Shown in pieces: positions 1-8,147 of a DNA stretch of 64,000 bases. Position numbers and translations under genes: made by a program. The notes under the pieces are model-generated. The model was not told the DNA's origin and did no database searches. It was given only the letters and a program-made list of their open reading frames with translations. Origin of the DNA: Pseudomonas asgharzadehiana (lineage in GTDB: Bacteria; Pseudomonadota; Gammaproteobacteria; Pseudomonadales; Pseudomonadaceae); contig NZ_CP077079.1 of NCBI RefSeq assembly GCF_019139815.1, positions 1,240,001-1,304,000 on the forward strand, read 5' to 3'. How positions within the stretch are numbered: the stretch's first letter is position 1; each line of letters begins with the position of its first letter.

Positions 1-306
1 TCGTTCTGGGTCTATGGCTTCTTTGAAGAGACCAAGTTGCCCCATGTGAAGGTCGGCGATAAAGCCGATATGCAGTTGATGAGCGGCGAGACCCTCAAAG
101 GCCATGTGGAAAGCATCTCGCGGGGTATTTATGACCGCGATAACCCCGAGAGCCGGGAGCTGATCGCCGACGTGAACCCGACCTTCAACTGGGTGAGATT
201 GGCCCAGCGGGTGCCGGTGCGGATTCATATTGATGAGGTACCGGAAGGGGTATTGCTGGCGGCGGGGATTACTTGCACGGTGATCGTTGACCAGGCGCAA
301 AACTAA
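1..306 (+). CDS. HlyD/AaeA-type membrane fusion protein of an efflux pump, C-terminal part
   Basis: Only the last 101 residues are in the window; the frame is open from base 1. The segment FNWVRLAQRVPVRIHID closely resembles the C-terminal beta-barrel of AaeA, the periplasmic adaptor of the p-hydroxybenzoate efflux pump. In that family the protein is anchored in the inner membrane and links an inner-membrane pump to the outer membrane. The pump subunit would lie upstream, outside the window. The gene is followed directly by an inverted REP pair. The family is fairly secure; the substrate is unknown. Confidence 0.8.
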   Translation, partial: SFWVYGFFEETKLPHVKVGDKADMQLMSGETLKGHVESISRGIYDRDNPESRELIADVNPTFNWVRLAQRVPVRIHIDEVPEGVLLAAGITCTVIVDQAQN

Positions 307-307
307 A

Positions 308-413
308 ATGTGGGAGGGGGCTTGCTCCCGATAGCAGGGGTTCAGTCAATGCATGTGTCGACTGAAAACCGCTATCGGGAGCAAGTCGAATCGTCGCACC
401 GCCCCTCCCACCT
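308..413. repeat. Inverted REP pair (REPIN), one arm of variant sequence
   Basis: A unit reading TGTGGGAGGGGGCTTGCTCC starts near 309 and an opposed unit lies at about 371-412, so a long hairpin can form. The second unit is the variant type: after GGGAGCAAG it continues TCGAATCGTCGCACC before CCCCTCCCACC. It fills the gap between two convergent genes and may act as a transcription end or mRNA stabiliser. Confidence 0.85.
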
Positions 414-422
414 TTGACCGTG

Positions 423-824
423 TTATGCCTTGATAAAGGTTTCGTGCAAATGACGCCAGAGCAGCGCGCCACTGGCCTGTTTTTCGAACACCACGGTGGC
501 ACGTCGATCGGTCTGCGTGCCGCTGTCATCCACCTGATGTTCGCGGTACGTCACCGTGGCTCCACGCGCATGCCTGTCGATGCCGGCCATCTCACTCAAA
601 GTGATTTTCAACCCCGGGCGCATGCCGCCCAGCCGAGTGAACAGGGCGTTCACCCCAGCCGTGTTGACCCGCGTGCCGGTGGCGGGGGCGACCATGCTGA
701 ATTCCGGCGAGAAGCGCGCCAGCAAATTCTGCAGGGTGCCCTCAGGCGCAACGCCGGCAAACCATTGCTCGATCTCGACGTGGGTCTGGATTACTTCTTC
801 GAAAAAGTCGGTGTAGTCGATCAT
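423..824 (-). CDS. SnoaL/NTF2-like (DUF4440-type) protein
   Basis: A 133-residue soluble protein with the layout of the NTF2-like cone fold: an N-terminal helix (about 1-35), a middle stretch ending in a conserved aromatic/acidic region, and C-terminal strands with WRHLHETF near the end. No catalytic residues can be named. It begins directly after the stop codon of the upstream short-chain dehydrogenase, so the two are almost certainly cotranscribed. It could be a small-molecule binding or isomerase-like partner of that oxidoreductase, which is inference. Confidence 0.75.
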   Translation of the reverse strand: MIDYTDFFEEVIQTHVEIEQWFAGVAPEGTLQNLLARFSPEFSMVAPATGTRVNTAGVNALFTRLGGMRPGLKITLSEMAGIDRHARGATVTYREHQVDDSGTQTDRRATVVFEKQASGALLWRHLHETFIKA

Positions 825-1637
825 TTACAAACTCCCATTCAAACCAAAACGTTTCTTCAACACCTTCTCCAGCAACCCCTTGGGCAACAACGCCGCCATC
901 CACGGCAACGCCCGGCTGCCATTACCCGAACGCAACAGCCGTGGCGGCTGTGCCTGTTGCACGGCCTTGAGCACATCCGCCGCAAACACACTGGCTGGCG
1001 TCGGCTTGTCCTGTGACGCCTGGCTGCGTGCCCGAATACCTTCGCGCAACGGCCACCACGGCGATTGCTCGTTGATCAACAATTCGGCCTGGGCGCCGGC
1101 GTTTTTCGCGAAGCTTGTATTAATGGCTCCGGGCTGGACTTCCATGACTCGAATCCCAAACGGCGCCAGTTCCATGCGCAATGCGTCGCTCAACGCATGC
1201 ACCGCCGCTTTGGAGGCGCAGTAGGCACCGGCAAATGGCGTCACCAGCACCCCGGAAACGCTGCCTATATTCACCACCAGGCCTTTGCCGCGACGCAGTG
1301 CGGGAAAGAACGCCTGGGTCACGCCGACGATGGAAAACACGTTGGTCTCGAATTGGCGCTGCATCGCCTCGGTGCCGCCGTCGAGCAACGGGCCCATGGC
1401 GCCGTAGCCGGCGTTGTTGATCAGCACATCCAGCTCGCCCCATTGTTCGGCCAGGCGTTGCAGGGCAGTGTCGTCGTTGACGTCCAGTTGCACGGCGTTG
1501 AAGCCCGCGGCACTCAGGTCGGCAACGTCGTCGGGGCGGCGGGCGCTGGCCCATACCTCATAGCCCGCCCCCTTGAAGGCATCGGCCAAAGCGCGGCCGA
1601 TGCCGCTGGAGCAACCGGTGATGAGTACGTTGGGCAT
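825..1637 (-). CDS. Short-chain dehydrogenase/reductase (SDR)
   Basis: A 270-residue classical SDR. The N-terminal Rossmann motif TGCSSGIG binds NAD(P)H, NNAG follows near residue 90, and the catalytic YCASK lies near residue 150 with an upstream serine in the NIGSVSG segment. The C-terminal extension of about 60 residues resembles SDRs acting on lipid or aromatic carbonyl substrates. The gene lies 14 bases after a small membrane-protein gene and abuts the NTF2-like gene downstream, suggesting a three-gene transcript. Substrate unknown. Confidence 0.85.
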   Translation of the reverse strand: MPNVLITGCSSGIGRALADAFKGAGYEVWASARRPDDVADLSAAGFNAVQLDVNDDTALQRLAEQWGELDVLINNAGYGAMGPLLDGGTEAMQRQFETNVFSIVGVTQAFFPALRRGKGLVVNIGSVSGVLVTPFAGAYCASKAAVHALSDALRMELAPFGIRVMEVQPGAINTSFAKNAGAQAELLINEQSPWWPLREGIRARSQASQDKPTPASVFAADVLKAVQQAQPPRLLRSGNGSRALPWMAALLPKGLLEKVLKKRFGLNGSL

Positions 1638-1651
1638 GGCTCAATCCTTTG

Positions 1652-2116
1652 TCAGTCCGAGAAACTGCCTTGCAGGTGCTCGGCGCGAAATTCCAGGGTT
1701 TGCGGGCGATAGCCGGGGCGCAGCGGTGGGGTGGGCAGGCAGTCGTCCCAGGTGGCGCCGGCCTGCAACTCGCCGGGGCCGCGATAGCGCGGTGCGGCGT
1801 AGACGTTGTCGGCCAGGTTGACCGTATCGCCGGGTGCGTAGGCGGCGACGCGCCAGCGCAATTCGGTGAGCGGCACGTCGTTGCCGTTGTTCAGGGTCAG
1901 TTTCAGCGGGCGGTCGGCGGGGCATTCCTGTGGCGCGTAGGTGATGCGCAATTCCAGGCGCGCCAGCTGCGAGGCTTCGCGGTTGTCCAGCCATACCACC
2001 CAGACGGCCACGCAACCCAGGCCCGCCAAGGCTGCGAGGGAAACCGGCAGGGCCCTGGCCGGGTAGCGCAGCAGCAGGATCAGCCAGGTAATGATCAGTA
2101 GAACGCCGAAGAACAT
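1652..2116 (-). CDS. Small membrane protein with periplasmic domain, function unknown
   Basis: A 154-residue protein. Two hydrophobic segments at about residues 2-16 and 23-42 are followed by a roughly 110-residue soluble domain containing two cysteines, consistent with a membrane-anchored extracytoplasmic domain of beta-rich type (LRITYAPQECPADRPLKLTL). I do not recognise a characterised family. It is first in the apparent operon with the SDR and NTF2-like genes. Confidence 0.65.
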   Translation of the reverse strand: MFFGVLLIITWLILLLRYPARALPVSLAALAGLGCVAVWVVWLDNREASQLARLELRITYAPQECPADRPLKLTLNNGNDVPLTELRWRVAAYAPGDTVNLADNVYAAPRYRGPGELQAGATWDDCLPTPPLRPGYRPQTLEFRAEHLQGSFSD

Positions 2117-2203
2117 GGAGACCGCCTCGAATAGGGAACGAGCATCCTAACTTAAGCTTAGGTGGGATTGGTTACCTTGAGAGGGGGGGTGATTGGGCTG
2201 ACG

Positions 2204-2279
2204 CCATCGGGAGCAAGCCCCCTCCCACACTAAAATTGTGAATACATTCGAATGTGGGAGGGGGCTTGCTCCCGATGAC
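2204..2279. repeat. Inverted REP pair (REPIN)
   Basis: A unit reading CATCGGGAGCAAGCCCCCTC starts at 2204 and its inverse reading TGTGGGAGGGGGCTTGCTCC starts near 2253, separated by about 25 bases. It fills the space between two minus-strand genes. Confidence 0.9.
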
Positions 2280-2283
2280 TTAC

Positions 2284-2559
2284 TTACTGAGCAGCAGAAT
2301 CTGCCTGCAAACCATCAATTGAAGCCTCAACCAAGGCCAAGCCGGTTTCCGCCAATTGCAGGCTGGCCCAGTTCAGGTAGCTCTGGTGTTCGGTGCACAG
2401 GTCTTGAGCCGCCAAGGTAAGGACTCGGGCAGTGCCCAGTACATAGCTGGCATGTTCCAGTGCATGTTCGATGGGGATGTCGGGTTGTACGCGAAACAGT
2501 GGTATTTCACTGCGCTCGCAGGGGCCGAAGGGGGTGGGGCGGGTGGTTTGTTTGGGCAT
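2284..2559 (-). CDS. DUF6124 (formerly DUF3077) family small protein
   Basis: A 91-residue acidic, helix-rich protein. The segment IEHALEHASYVLGTARVLTL followed by a second helical stretch matches the layout of the small Pseudomonas-specific DUF6124/DUF3077 proteins, whose function is unknown. The ATG at 2559 was chosen because AAGGAGCAAGACA precedes it with good spacing; the same frame is open further upstream without a comparable ribosome site. It is flanked by REP pairs on both sides. Confidence 0.75.
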   Translation of the reverse strand: MPKQTTRPTPFGPCERSEIPLFRVQPDIPIEHALEHASYVLGTARVLTLAAQDLCTEHQSYLNWASLQLAETGLALVEASIDGLQADSAAQ

Positions 2560-2848
2560 TGTCTTGCTCCTTGAGAAAAAGAAGCTGCCTCTGATCGCCG
2601 TCAAACGATTGGGTGGCAACTGTGCGCAGGTTGACGGACCGGTCTCAAGAACCCGGCGCACCCGAAGGTGCCCCACGCACAGTCGCCATAACGCTGTGCT
2701 GCGGGCACATGAGTGCACGAGCAAAGTAAAGGGACTATGCATCTTGAGAACAGCGAGGCCGTCAAACCTCATCACGAATGAGTCGTGACAGGCGCGAGGA
2801 TAGGCAGGATGGGGGCAGGGGTCAATGATGGCGATTGTTCTCACGAGC
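2560..2848. other. Intergenic region upstream of the DUF6124 gene
   Basis: About 290 bases with no supported gene. The region is expected to carry the promoter and leader of the small minus-strand gene at 2284-2559, but no clear sigma-factor box was picked out by eye. Confidence 0.5.
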
Positions 2849-2850
2849 CT

Positions 2851-2938
2851 CATCGGGAGCAAGCCCCCTCCCACATTTGGACCGGTTACAGCCTTGGAAT
2901 ACGGTCAAACTGTGGGAGGGGCTTGCTCCCGATGGCGC
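2851..2938. repeat. Inverted REP pair (REPIN)
   Basis: One unit at 2851-2877 (CATCGGGAGCAAGCCCCCTC start) and an inverted unit at 2911-2935, separated by about 33 bases. It sits just beyond the terminator of the alginate operon. Confidence 0.9.
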
Positions 2939-2966
2939 CCTCACAGCCAGCGCAGATTCCAAACAA

Positions 2967-3022
2967 AAAGCCCCCACCCAACCCACTGCGGATAGGGGAC
3001 GCAATGGGCTGGGCGAGGGCTT
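2967..3022 (-). terminator. Rho-independent terminator of the alginate operon
   Basis: Read on the minus strand, AAGCCCTCGCCCAGCCCA and a near-complementary TGGGTTGGGTGGGGGCTT flank a short loop and are followed by TTTTTGTTTGG. It begins 15 bases after the algA stop, the expected place for the end of the alg transcript. Confidence 0.85.
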
Positions 3023-3036
3023 CTTGTACGACTGTT

Positions 3037-4488
3037 TTACTGCGCGATAGTTTTCACCGACACGCCACGTTCAACCGGCGTCGAGCGACCGTAGATATCT
3101 TCGAAGCGCTCGATATCGTCTTCGCCCAGGTAGCTGCCCGATTGCACTTCGATGATCTCCAACGGGATCTTGCCCGGGTTGCGCAGGCGGTGCACCGAAG
3201 CGATCGGGATGTAGGTGGACTGGTTTTCGCAGAGCAGGAACACGTTGTCGTCACAGGTGACTTCGGCGGTGCCGCTGACCACGATCCAGTGTTCGGCGCG
3301 GTGGTGGTGCATCTGCAGGGACAGGCACGCGCCCGGCTTGACCGAGATGTGCTTGACCTGGAAGCGGCCGCCCATGTCCACCGAGTCGTAGGAACCCCAC
3401 GGGCGGTAGACTTCGCAGTGGTTCTGGGTTTCGCTGCGGCCCTGTTCGTTGAGGGTGTTGACCATTTGCTTGACGCCTTGGACCTTGTCCTTGTGGGCAA
3501 TCATCATCGCGTCCTTGGTTTCCACCACCACGATGTTGTCCAGGCCAATCACCGACACCAGTTTGCCGTTGCCGTGCACCATGCAGTTGCGGCTGTCCTG
3601 GATCACCACGTCGCCTTTGCTCACGTTGCCGTTGGCGTCTTTATCGTTGACCGCCCACAGCGAGGCCCAGCAGCCTACGTCGCTCCAACCGGCGCTCAGT
3701 GGTACCACGCAGGCGCGCTGGGTTTTTTCCATCACGGCGTAGTCGATGGAATTGTCCGGGCAGCAGGCGAAGGTGGCATCGTCGAAGGTCACGGTGTCGG
3801 GGGTCTGCTCGCTGCGCTCCAGGGTCAGTACGCAGGTGTCGTAGATATCCGGGTCGTGTTTTTTCAGCTCTTCGAGGAAGCGGCTGGCGCGGAACAGGAA
3901 CATGCCGCTGTTCCAGAAGTAGCCGCCGCTTTTGACGAACTCGACGGCGCGTTTTTCATTCGGTTTTTCTACGAACTGCTCAACGCGGCTGACGCCTTCG
4001 GGCAGCAGCGAATCGTTGGTGGACTTGATGTAGCCATAACCGGTTTCCGGGCGGGTCGCCGGTACACCGAACAACACCATCTCGCCACGTTCGGCAGCCA
4101 CGGTGGCCAGGGCCAGGGCGCGTTGCAGGGCTTTTTGATCGTCGATCACGTGGTCGGCGGGTAGCACCAGCATCAGCTCGTCGCGGCCTTCGTTGACCAG
4201 CATCATCGCCGTCAGGGCCACGGCCGGCGCGGTGTTGCGGCCGAACGGTTCCATCAGGATGCGTTGGCATTCGAGCTTACGCGCGCTCAACTGCTCGTTG
4301 ACGATGAAACGGTGATCCTTGTTGCAGACCACAATCGGGCTGTCCATGCCTTCGAATACCAGGCGTTCCAGGGTTTGCTGGAACAGTGTGTGCTCACCGG
4401 TCAGGGCCAGGAACTGCTTGGGGAACTGTTTGCGGGAAAGCGGCCAAAGACGTGAGCCGCTACCACCGGAAAGGATGACTGGAATCAT
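3037..4488 (-). CDS. algA: Bifunctional mannose-6-phosphate isomerase / mannose-1-phosphate guanylyltransferase
   Basis: A 483-residue cytoplasmic enzyme supplying GDP-mannose for alginate. The N-terminal nucleotidyltransferase domain starts with GGSGSRLWPLSRKQFPKQF (the pyrophosphorylase signature) and includes FVEKP near residue 170. The C-terminal cupin domain (about 350-480) holds the isomerase site, with HHHRAEHWIVVSGTAEVT contributing metal ligands. The ATG has AAGGAG seven bases upstream. It is the last gene of the alg operon, separated from algF by about 100 bases of repeat-like sequence. Confidence 0.98.
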   Translation of the reverse strand: MIPVILSGGSGSRLWPLSRKQFPKQFLALTGEHTLFQQTLERLVFEGMDSPIVVCNKDHRFIVNEQLSARKLECQRILMEPFGRNTAPAVALTAMMLVNEGRDELMLVLPADHVIDDQKALQRALALATVAAERGEMVLFGVPATRPETGYGYIKSTNDSLLPEGVSRVEQFVEKPNEKRAVEFVKSGGYFWNSGMFLFRASRFLEELKKHDPDIYDTCVLTLERSEQTPDTVTFDDATFACCPDNSIDYAVMEKTQRACVVPLSAGWSDVGCWASLWAVNDKDANGNVSKGDVVIQDSRNCMVHGNGKLVSVIGLDNIVVVETKDAMMIAHKDKVQGVKQMVNTLNEQGRSETQNHCEVYRPWGSYDSVDMGGRFQVKHISVKPGACLSLQMHHHRAEHWIVVSGTAEVTCDDNVFLLCENQSTYIPIASVHRLRNPGKIPLEIIEVQSGSYLGEDDIERFEDIYGRSTPVERGVSVKTIAQ

Positions 4489-4510
4489 GAGTGTTTCTCC
4501 TTAAAAGATA

Positions 4511-4580
4511 GTTGGAAGCTGCAAGCCACACGCTGCAAGTAACAGCGCTTGGGGTGCAGCTTGAAGCTTGTCGCTCATTA
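4511..4580. repeat. Repeat-like AGCTGCAAG/CTTGAAGCTT sequence between algF and algA
   Basis: The spacer contains GAAGCTGCAAG, CGCTGCAAG, GTGCAGCTTG and GAAGCTTG, i.e. several direct and inverted copies of a CTGCAAG/CTTGCAG-like core able to pair. It resembles the AGCTTGCAGCTTGAAGCT-type intergenic repeats of Pseudomonas. It lies inside the operon transcript. Confidence 0.55.
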
Positions 4581-4589
4581 CTCGCGCGA

Positions 4590-5246
4590 TCAGCGGGTCG
4601 ACACTGGGCGTTTTACCCACACTGGCGACAGGCTCGAACCGGAGCCTGTGACATACAGCACCGCCGCTTCACCACGTTCCAACGCAACCGGCTTCACATC
4701 GCCGACTTTCTTGTCACCGTCATACAACGCCAGGCTCACTTTCACCGGGTTGATTTCACGCTCGCCACGGCCCTTGGCGGCCACCGACTTGACCACATCG
4801 GTCTTGCCGTCGGCGGTTTTCAGGGTCAGGGCCTTGTCGCTGAGGTTCTGCACGCGCACCAGGGACTTCTGCTTGTTCTTGAACGGCGGTTCTTCGATCA
4901 GCTGTGGCTGGCCGCTGCCGCTGTTGACCAGGGTGTAGTAGTGGTCGGCGGCGAGTTTGACCGGCACGGTCTGGCTGCCGACCTTGGCGCTGTAGTCACC
5001 GCCCGGCATGAAGCTGAAGTCGCTGCTGGCCAGTGGCGCAACCTCGCTGAGGTTGGTGTTGCCAACGGTGGCGCTGACTTCCTGGTTGCTGGCGTTGTAG
5101 ATACGCACAAAGCTCGAGCCTTTTGGTGCGACAGGGCCGTACAAGGCGGCGTCACCGGCGGCGAAGGCAGACATCGATGCGACGCTCAGGCCGGCAGCGA
5201 TGGCCAGGGTTTTGGCGAGACGACGAGGAGTTGTAGTGAAAGTCAT
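4590..5246 (-). CDS. algF: Alginate O-acetyltransferase accessory protein AlgF
   Basis: A 218-residue periplasmic protein required for alginate O-acetylation. An N-terminal signal peptide (RRLAKTLAIAAGLSVASMSAFA, cleaved near residue 29) precedes two beta-rich domains (ALYGPVAPKGSSFVRIYN onward). AGAGAGG lies nine bases before the ATG. It follows algJ by 16 bases, as in other alg operons. In the established model AlgF may take part in passing acetyl groups between AlgI/AlgJ and AlgX. Confidence 0.97.
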   Translation of the reverse strand: MTFTTTPRRLAKTLAIAAGLSVASMSAFAAGDAALYGPVAPKGSSFVRIYNASNQEVSATVGNTNLSEVAPLASSDFSFMPGGDYSAKVGSQTVPVKLAADHYYTLVNSGSGQPQLIEEPPFKNKQKSLVRVQNLSDKALTLKTADGKTDVVKSVAAKGRGEREINPVKVSLALYDGDKKVGDVKPVALERGEAAVLYVTGSGSSLSPVWVKRPVSTR

Positions 5247-5262
5247 GTGAGTTACCTCTCTT

Positions 5263-6447
5263 TCAGTTTTGCGCCCGGTCGGGCGTCTCGGATTTCTGAT
5301 TTTTTACGGCGGTGTTGATTGCCATGTTTTGTTGGCGCGAACCGGCTTGTTTAAGCTGCGCAACCCACGTGGGGTCGGCATCACCGATTTCGTTGTTGAC
5401 CGGCAGATAGCGTTCAGGGAACTCCCAGATCAGCACTTGTGGCGGGCTGTTCTTGAAGTCGTCACTTTTGAGGTAGCTGAGCATCGGCAGGATCGGGCCG
5501 TGGCCGTCTTCGGCGTAGCTGACCACGTCGCTGCCCAGGGCTTGCTTGAGGGCACCGACGAAGTTCCAGTTGGGGTTGGCGCTGTAGCTGGTGCCCACCA
5601 GGGCCACCGGGGTTTCGCTGTCGCTGAACAGCGCGTCATCACCTTTCTCTTCGGCCAGGTGCGTGACGCGTTTTTGCAGCGGCTCTTTGGGCGGCATCAG
5701 GTTTTCGAACAGCGGGTCCAGCGGCAGGAACAGACGCAGGTCGCCCTTATGCGGTTCGGTGGTTTGCGCTTCGGTGACAAAGCGCTGTGGCTCGCCGCTC
5801 AGTGGGGTCTTGTCGGCAATCGCCTTGGCCAATTGCTTGGCGGCGATTTCCGCACCGTCCGGCGTCCAGTGGGTGTCGGTACGCAGGAACACTTGCTTGC
5901 CGGCCAACTTGGCCTGTTGCAGCGGGCCGAGCAGGTCCGGGGCAGGGATCTTGTCTGCCGCCACACGGGCGTGGAAGTCCTGGTACAGGTTGGCGTGGAT
6001 GCTGGCCGGTTTCACCTCGCCCAGGTGTTCCGGGTACAGGCGCACCTTGGCCGGCACGATCGCCATCACCAACTGAATGCCTTGGGCCTTGAGCTTCTGG
6101 CGTACGCCTTCGACCAGCGCGTAGTTGCCTTGCAGGTTCTGGTCTTCGTTGACGGCGGGGTTGAATTCCTCGTCGCTGTACAACCAGTGATCGCGGCCCA
6201 GCACCACGCCAGGGCGGCCTTCATTGAACAGCTTGTAGTCCAGCGCCGCCCACAGGTTGGTGCCCAGGCGTTTGATCGGGAACTCATCGTCGTAGTGCGT
6301 CTCGACGGCCTTGGTCCAGCGACCGTTGAGCACGGTCGCATCGGCGTTGGTGCTGAAGCCGAAGAAACTGCGCAGCGACCAGGCGCCCAGGGCCAGCAGC
6401 AGGGCCATGAACAGGCTGATATAGAGGACGCGTAATGAACGGGTCAT
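5263..6447 (-). CDS. algJ: Alginate O-acetyltransferase AlgJ
   Basis: A 394-residue SGNH-like acetylesterase/transferase anchored to the inner membrane by an N-terminal hydrophobic segment (about residues 5-25) and facing the periplasm. The catalytic DxH motif is seen in RTDTHWTPDG and the nucleophile serine in GTSYSANPNWNF. The ATG at 6447 was preferred because GGGAGCCGACC precedes it; a TTG five codons upstream overlaps that ribosome site. It starts 11 bases after algI and would act with AlgI and AlgX in acetylation. Confidence 0.97.
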   Translation of the reverse strand: MTRSLRVLYISLFMALLLALGAWSLRSFFGFSTNADATVLNGRWTKAVETHYDDEFPIKRLGTNLWAALDYKLFNEGRPGVVLGRDHWLYSDEEFNPAVNEDQNLQGNYALVEGVRQKLKAQGIQLVMAIVPAKVRLYPEHLGEVKPASIHANLYQDFHARVAADKIPAPDLLGPLQQAKLAGKQVFLRTDTHWTPDGAEIAAKQLAKAIADKTPLSGEPQRFVTEAQTTEPHKGDLRLFLPLDPLFENLMPPKEPLQKRVTHLAEEKGDDALFSDSETPVALVGTSYSANPNWNFVGALKQALGSDVVSYAEDGHGPILPMLSYLKSDDFKNSPPQVLIWEFPERYLPVNNEIGDADPTWVAQLKQAGSRQQNMAINTAVKNQKSETPDRAQN

Positions 6448-6458
6448 GGTCGGCTCCC

Positions 6459-7991
6459 TCAAAATTGGAAGTAAAGGAACGGCGAGAAACTCTGCGCCGA
6501 CAGTTTGAGAATCGACGCCACGAACAGCAGCAGCACGGCGGCGCGCATGGCGTAGCGTGGCCAGTCAGCGGTCCAGTAGGCCGGTTGCACGGCGGCGTCG
6601 CGGCCCACGCTGAAACCAGGCTGGTGGATGCTGCCGGGGTTGTCGCCCGGCACCGCCTTGATCAGACTCGGGTCGGCCGGCTTGGTTTTTTCGGCAGGGC
6701 GGTTGGTGTAGAAGTCGCGCAGGCCGAAGAACGCCAGCGTTGCGTAGGCCACCGCCAGGGTTGCCACTTGCAGGCCGGTGAGATTGGCGCGGTTGAGTTC
6801 CGACAACGACCACTCGCCGAAGCTGAACATGGCCCCGTACATACGCCCGGCGACGTGCAGGTTTTCGGCGCGGAAAATCACCCAGCCCATCACCACCAGC
6901 AGGAAGGTGAAGGCCCAGCGCACCACGTTGAAACTGCGCGGCGCGGTGTTGAGGCCGATGGCTTTTTCAATCGCCAGCCACATGCCGTGCCACGCACCCC
7001 ACACGATGTAGGTGATGTTCGCGCCGTGCCACAGGCCACCGAGCAGCATGGTCAGGAACAGGTTGCGGTAGGTAGTGAGTGTGCCTTTACGGTTGCCGCC
7101 CAGCGTGATGTAGAGGTAGTCACGCAGCCAGGTCGACAGGCTGATGTGCCAGCGGCGCCAGAACTCGGTGATCGACTGGCTGATGTACGGCTGCTTGAAG
7201 TTTTCCATGAAGCGGAAACCCATCATCAAGCCCAGGCCGATGGCCATGTCGCTGTAGCCGGAGAAGTCGAAGTACAGCTGCGCGGTGTAGGCCAGCGCAC
7301 CCAGCCACGCATCGCCGGTGGTGGGGTTTTGCAGGGCGAAGCAATGGTCGGCCACCACCGCCAGGGTGTCGGCAATGAAGACTTTCTTGATGAAGCCCTG
7401 CATGAACCGCGTGCAACCCTCGGAGAATTTATCCAGGGTGTGAGTGCGGTTGTTGAACTGGTCGGCCAGGTCGCGAAAGCGCAGCACGGGGCCGGCGATC
7501 AGGTGCGGGAAGATCGCCACGAACGCCGCAAAGTCGATCAGGTTGCGCGTGGCCGGGGTATCGCCACGGTACACGTCGATGATGTAGCTGATGGACTCGA
7601 AGATGTAGAACGAGATCCCGATCGGCAACAGCACGTGGGTGAGGATGAACGGCTCCAGGCCCGCCGACTTCATCATCACGTTGATGCTGTCGACGCCGAA
7701 GTTGGCGTACTTGAAGTAGCCGAGGATGCACAGGTCGACCGCCACCCCAAGCAGCAGCCAGCGCTGGGCCGGCTTGGTGCGCACGCCGGCCGCACCGACC
7801 TTGAGGCCGATCCAGTAGTTCCACAGGGTCACTGCGGCGAACAGCGCCAGGAAGTCCACTCGCCACCAGGCGTAGAACACGTAGCTGGCAATCAGCAGCA
7901 GCAGGTTGCGATAGCGTTGCCCGCTCAAGTAGTACAAGCCGAGAAAGATCGGCAAGAACAGAAACAGGAACACATTGGACGAGAAAACCAT
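6459..7991 (-). CDS. algI: Membrane-bound O-acyltransferase AlgI
   Basis: A 510-residue polytopic inner-membrane protein of the MBOAT family that moves acetyl groups across the membrane for alginate acetylation. It has many hydrophobic segments from the first residues (VFLFLFLPIFLGLYYL), the MBOAT motif FSGYSDMAIGLG, and the catalytic histidine in LGGLWHGANITYIVWG. The ATG at 7991 follows GGAGAGATCGGG; the frame is open eight codons further up but without a better site. The gap to algL upstream is the longest within the operon and holds a REP-derived hairpin. Confidence 0.97.
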   Translation of the reverse strand: MVFSSNVFLFLFLPIFLGLYYLSGQRYRNLLLLIASYVFYAWWRVDFLALFAAVTLWNYWIGLKVGAAGVRTKPAQRWLLLGVAVDLCILGYFKYANFGVDSINVMMKSAGLEPFILTHVLLPIGISFYIFESISYIIDVYRGDTPATRNLIDFAAFVAIFPHLIAGPVLRFRDLADQFNNRTHTLDKFSEGCTRFMQGFIKKVFIADTLAVVADHCFALQNPTTGDAWLGALAYTAQLYFDFSGYSDMAIGLGLMMGFRFMENFKQPYISQSITEFWRRWHISLSTWLRDYLYITLGGNRKGTLTTYRNLFLTMLLGGLWHGANITYIVWGAWHGMWLAIEKAIGLNTAPRSFNVVRWAFTFLLVVMGWVIFRAENLHVAGRMYGAMFSFGEWSLSELNRANLTGLQVATLAVAYATLAFFGLRDFYTNRPAEKTKPADPSLIKAVPGDNPGSIHQPGFSVGRDAAVQPAYWTADWPRYAMRAAVLLLFVASILKLSAQSFSPFLYFQF

Positions 7992-8104
7992 CCCGATCTC
8001 TCCATGTTTAACCAACAGTCAAGGGCCGCAGCCCCCCCAAACCCCCCCACGAAAAGACGGGGAGGGCGGTACAACATTCTCACTGCCGAAACCGGCTCTA
8101 AATC

Positions 8105-8128
8105 TGGGAGGGGGCAAGCCCCCTCCCA
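8105..8128. repeat. Perfect REP-derived palindrome between algL and algI
   Basis: Arms TGGGAGGGGGC and GCCCCCTCCCA (11 bp) enclose a 2-base loop. On the plus strand it is followed by CATTTTTTA and looks like a terminator; on the operon strand the following bases are not T-rich, so it is more likely an mRNA hairpin in the 156-base spacer. Confidence 0.85.
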
Positions 8129-8147
8129 CATTTTTTACCGGGTTCGC

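Noticed and set aside
2785..4164. A 459-codon plus-strand open frame opposite algA
   Set aside because: Same type of shadow; algA is fully conserved on the other strand and this frame has no motifs.
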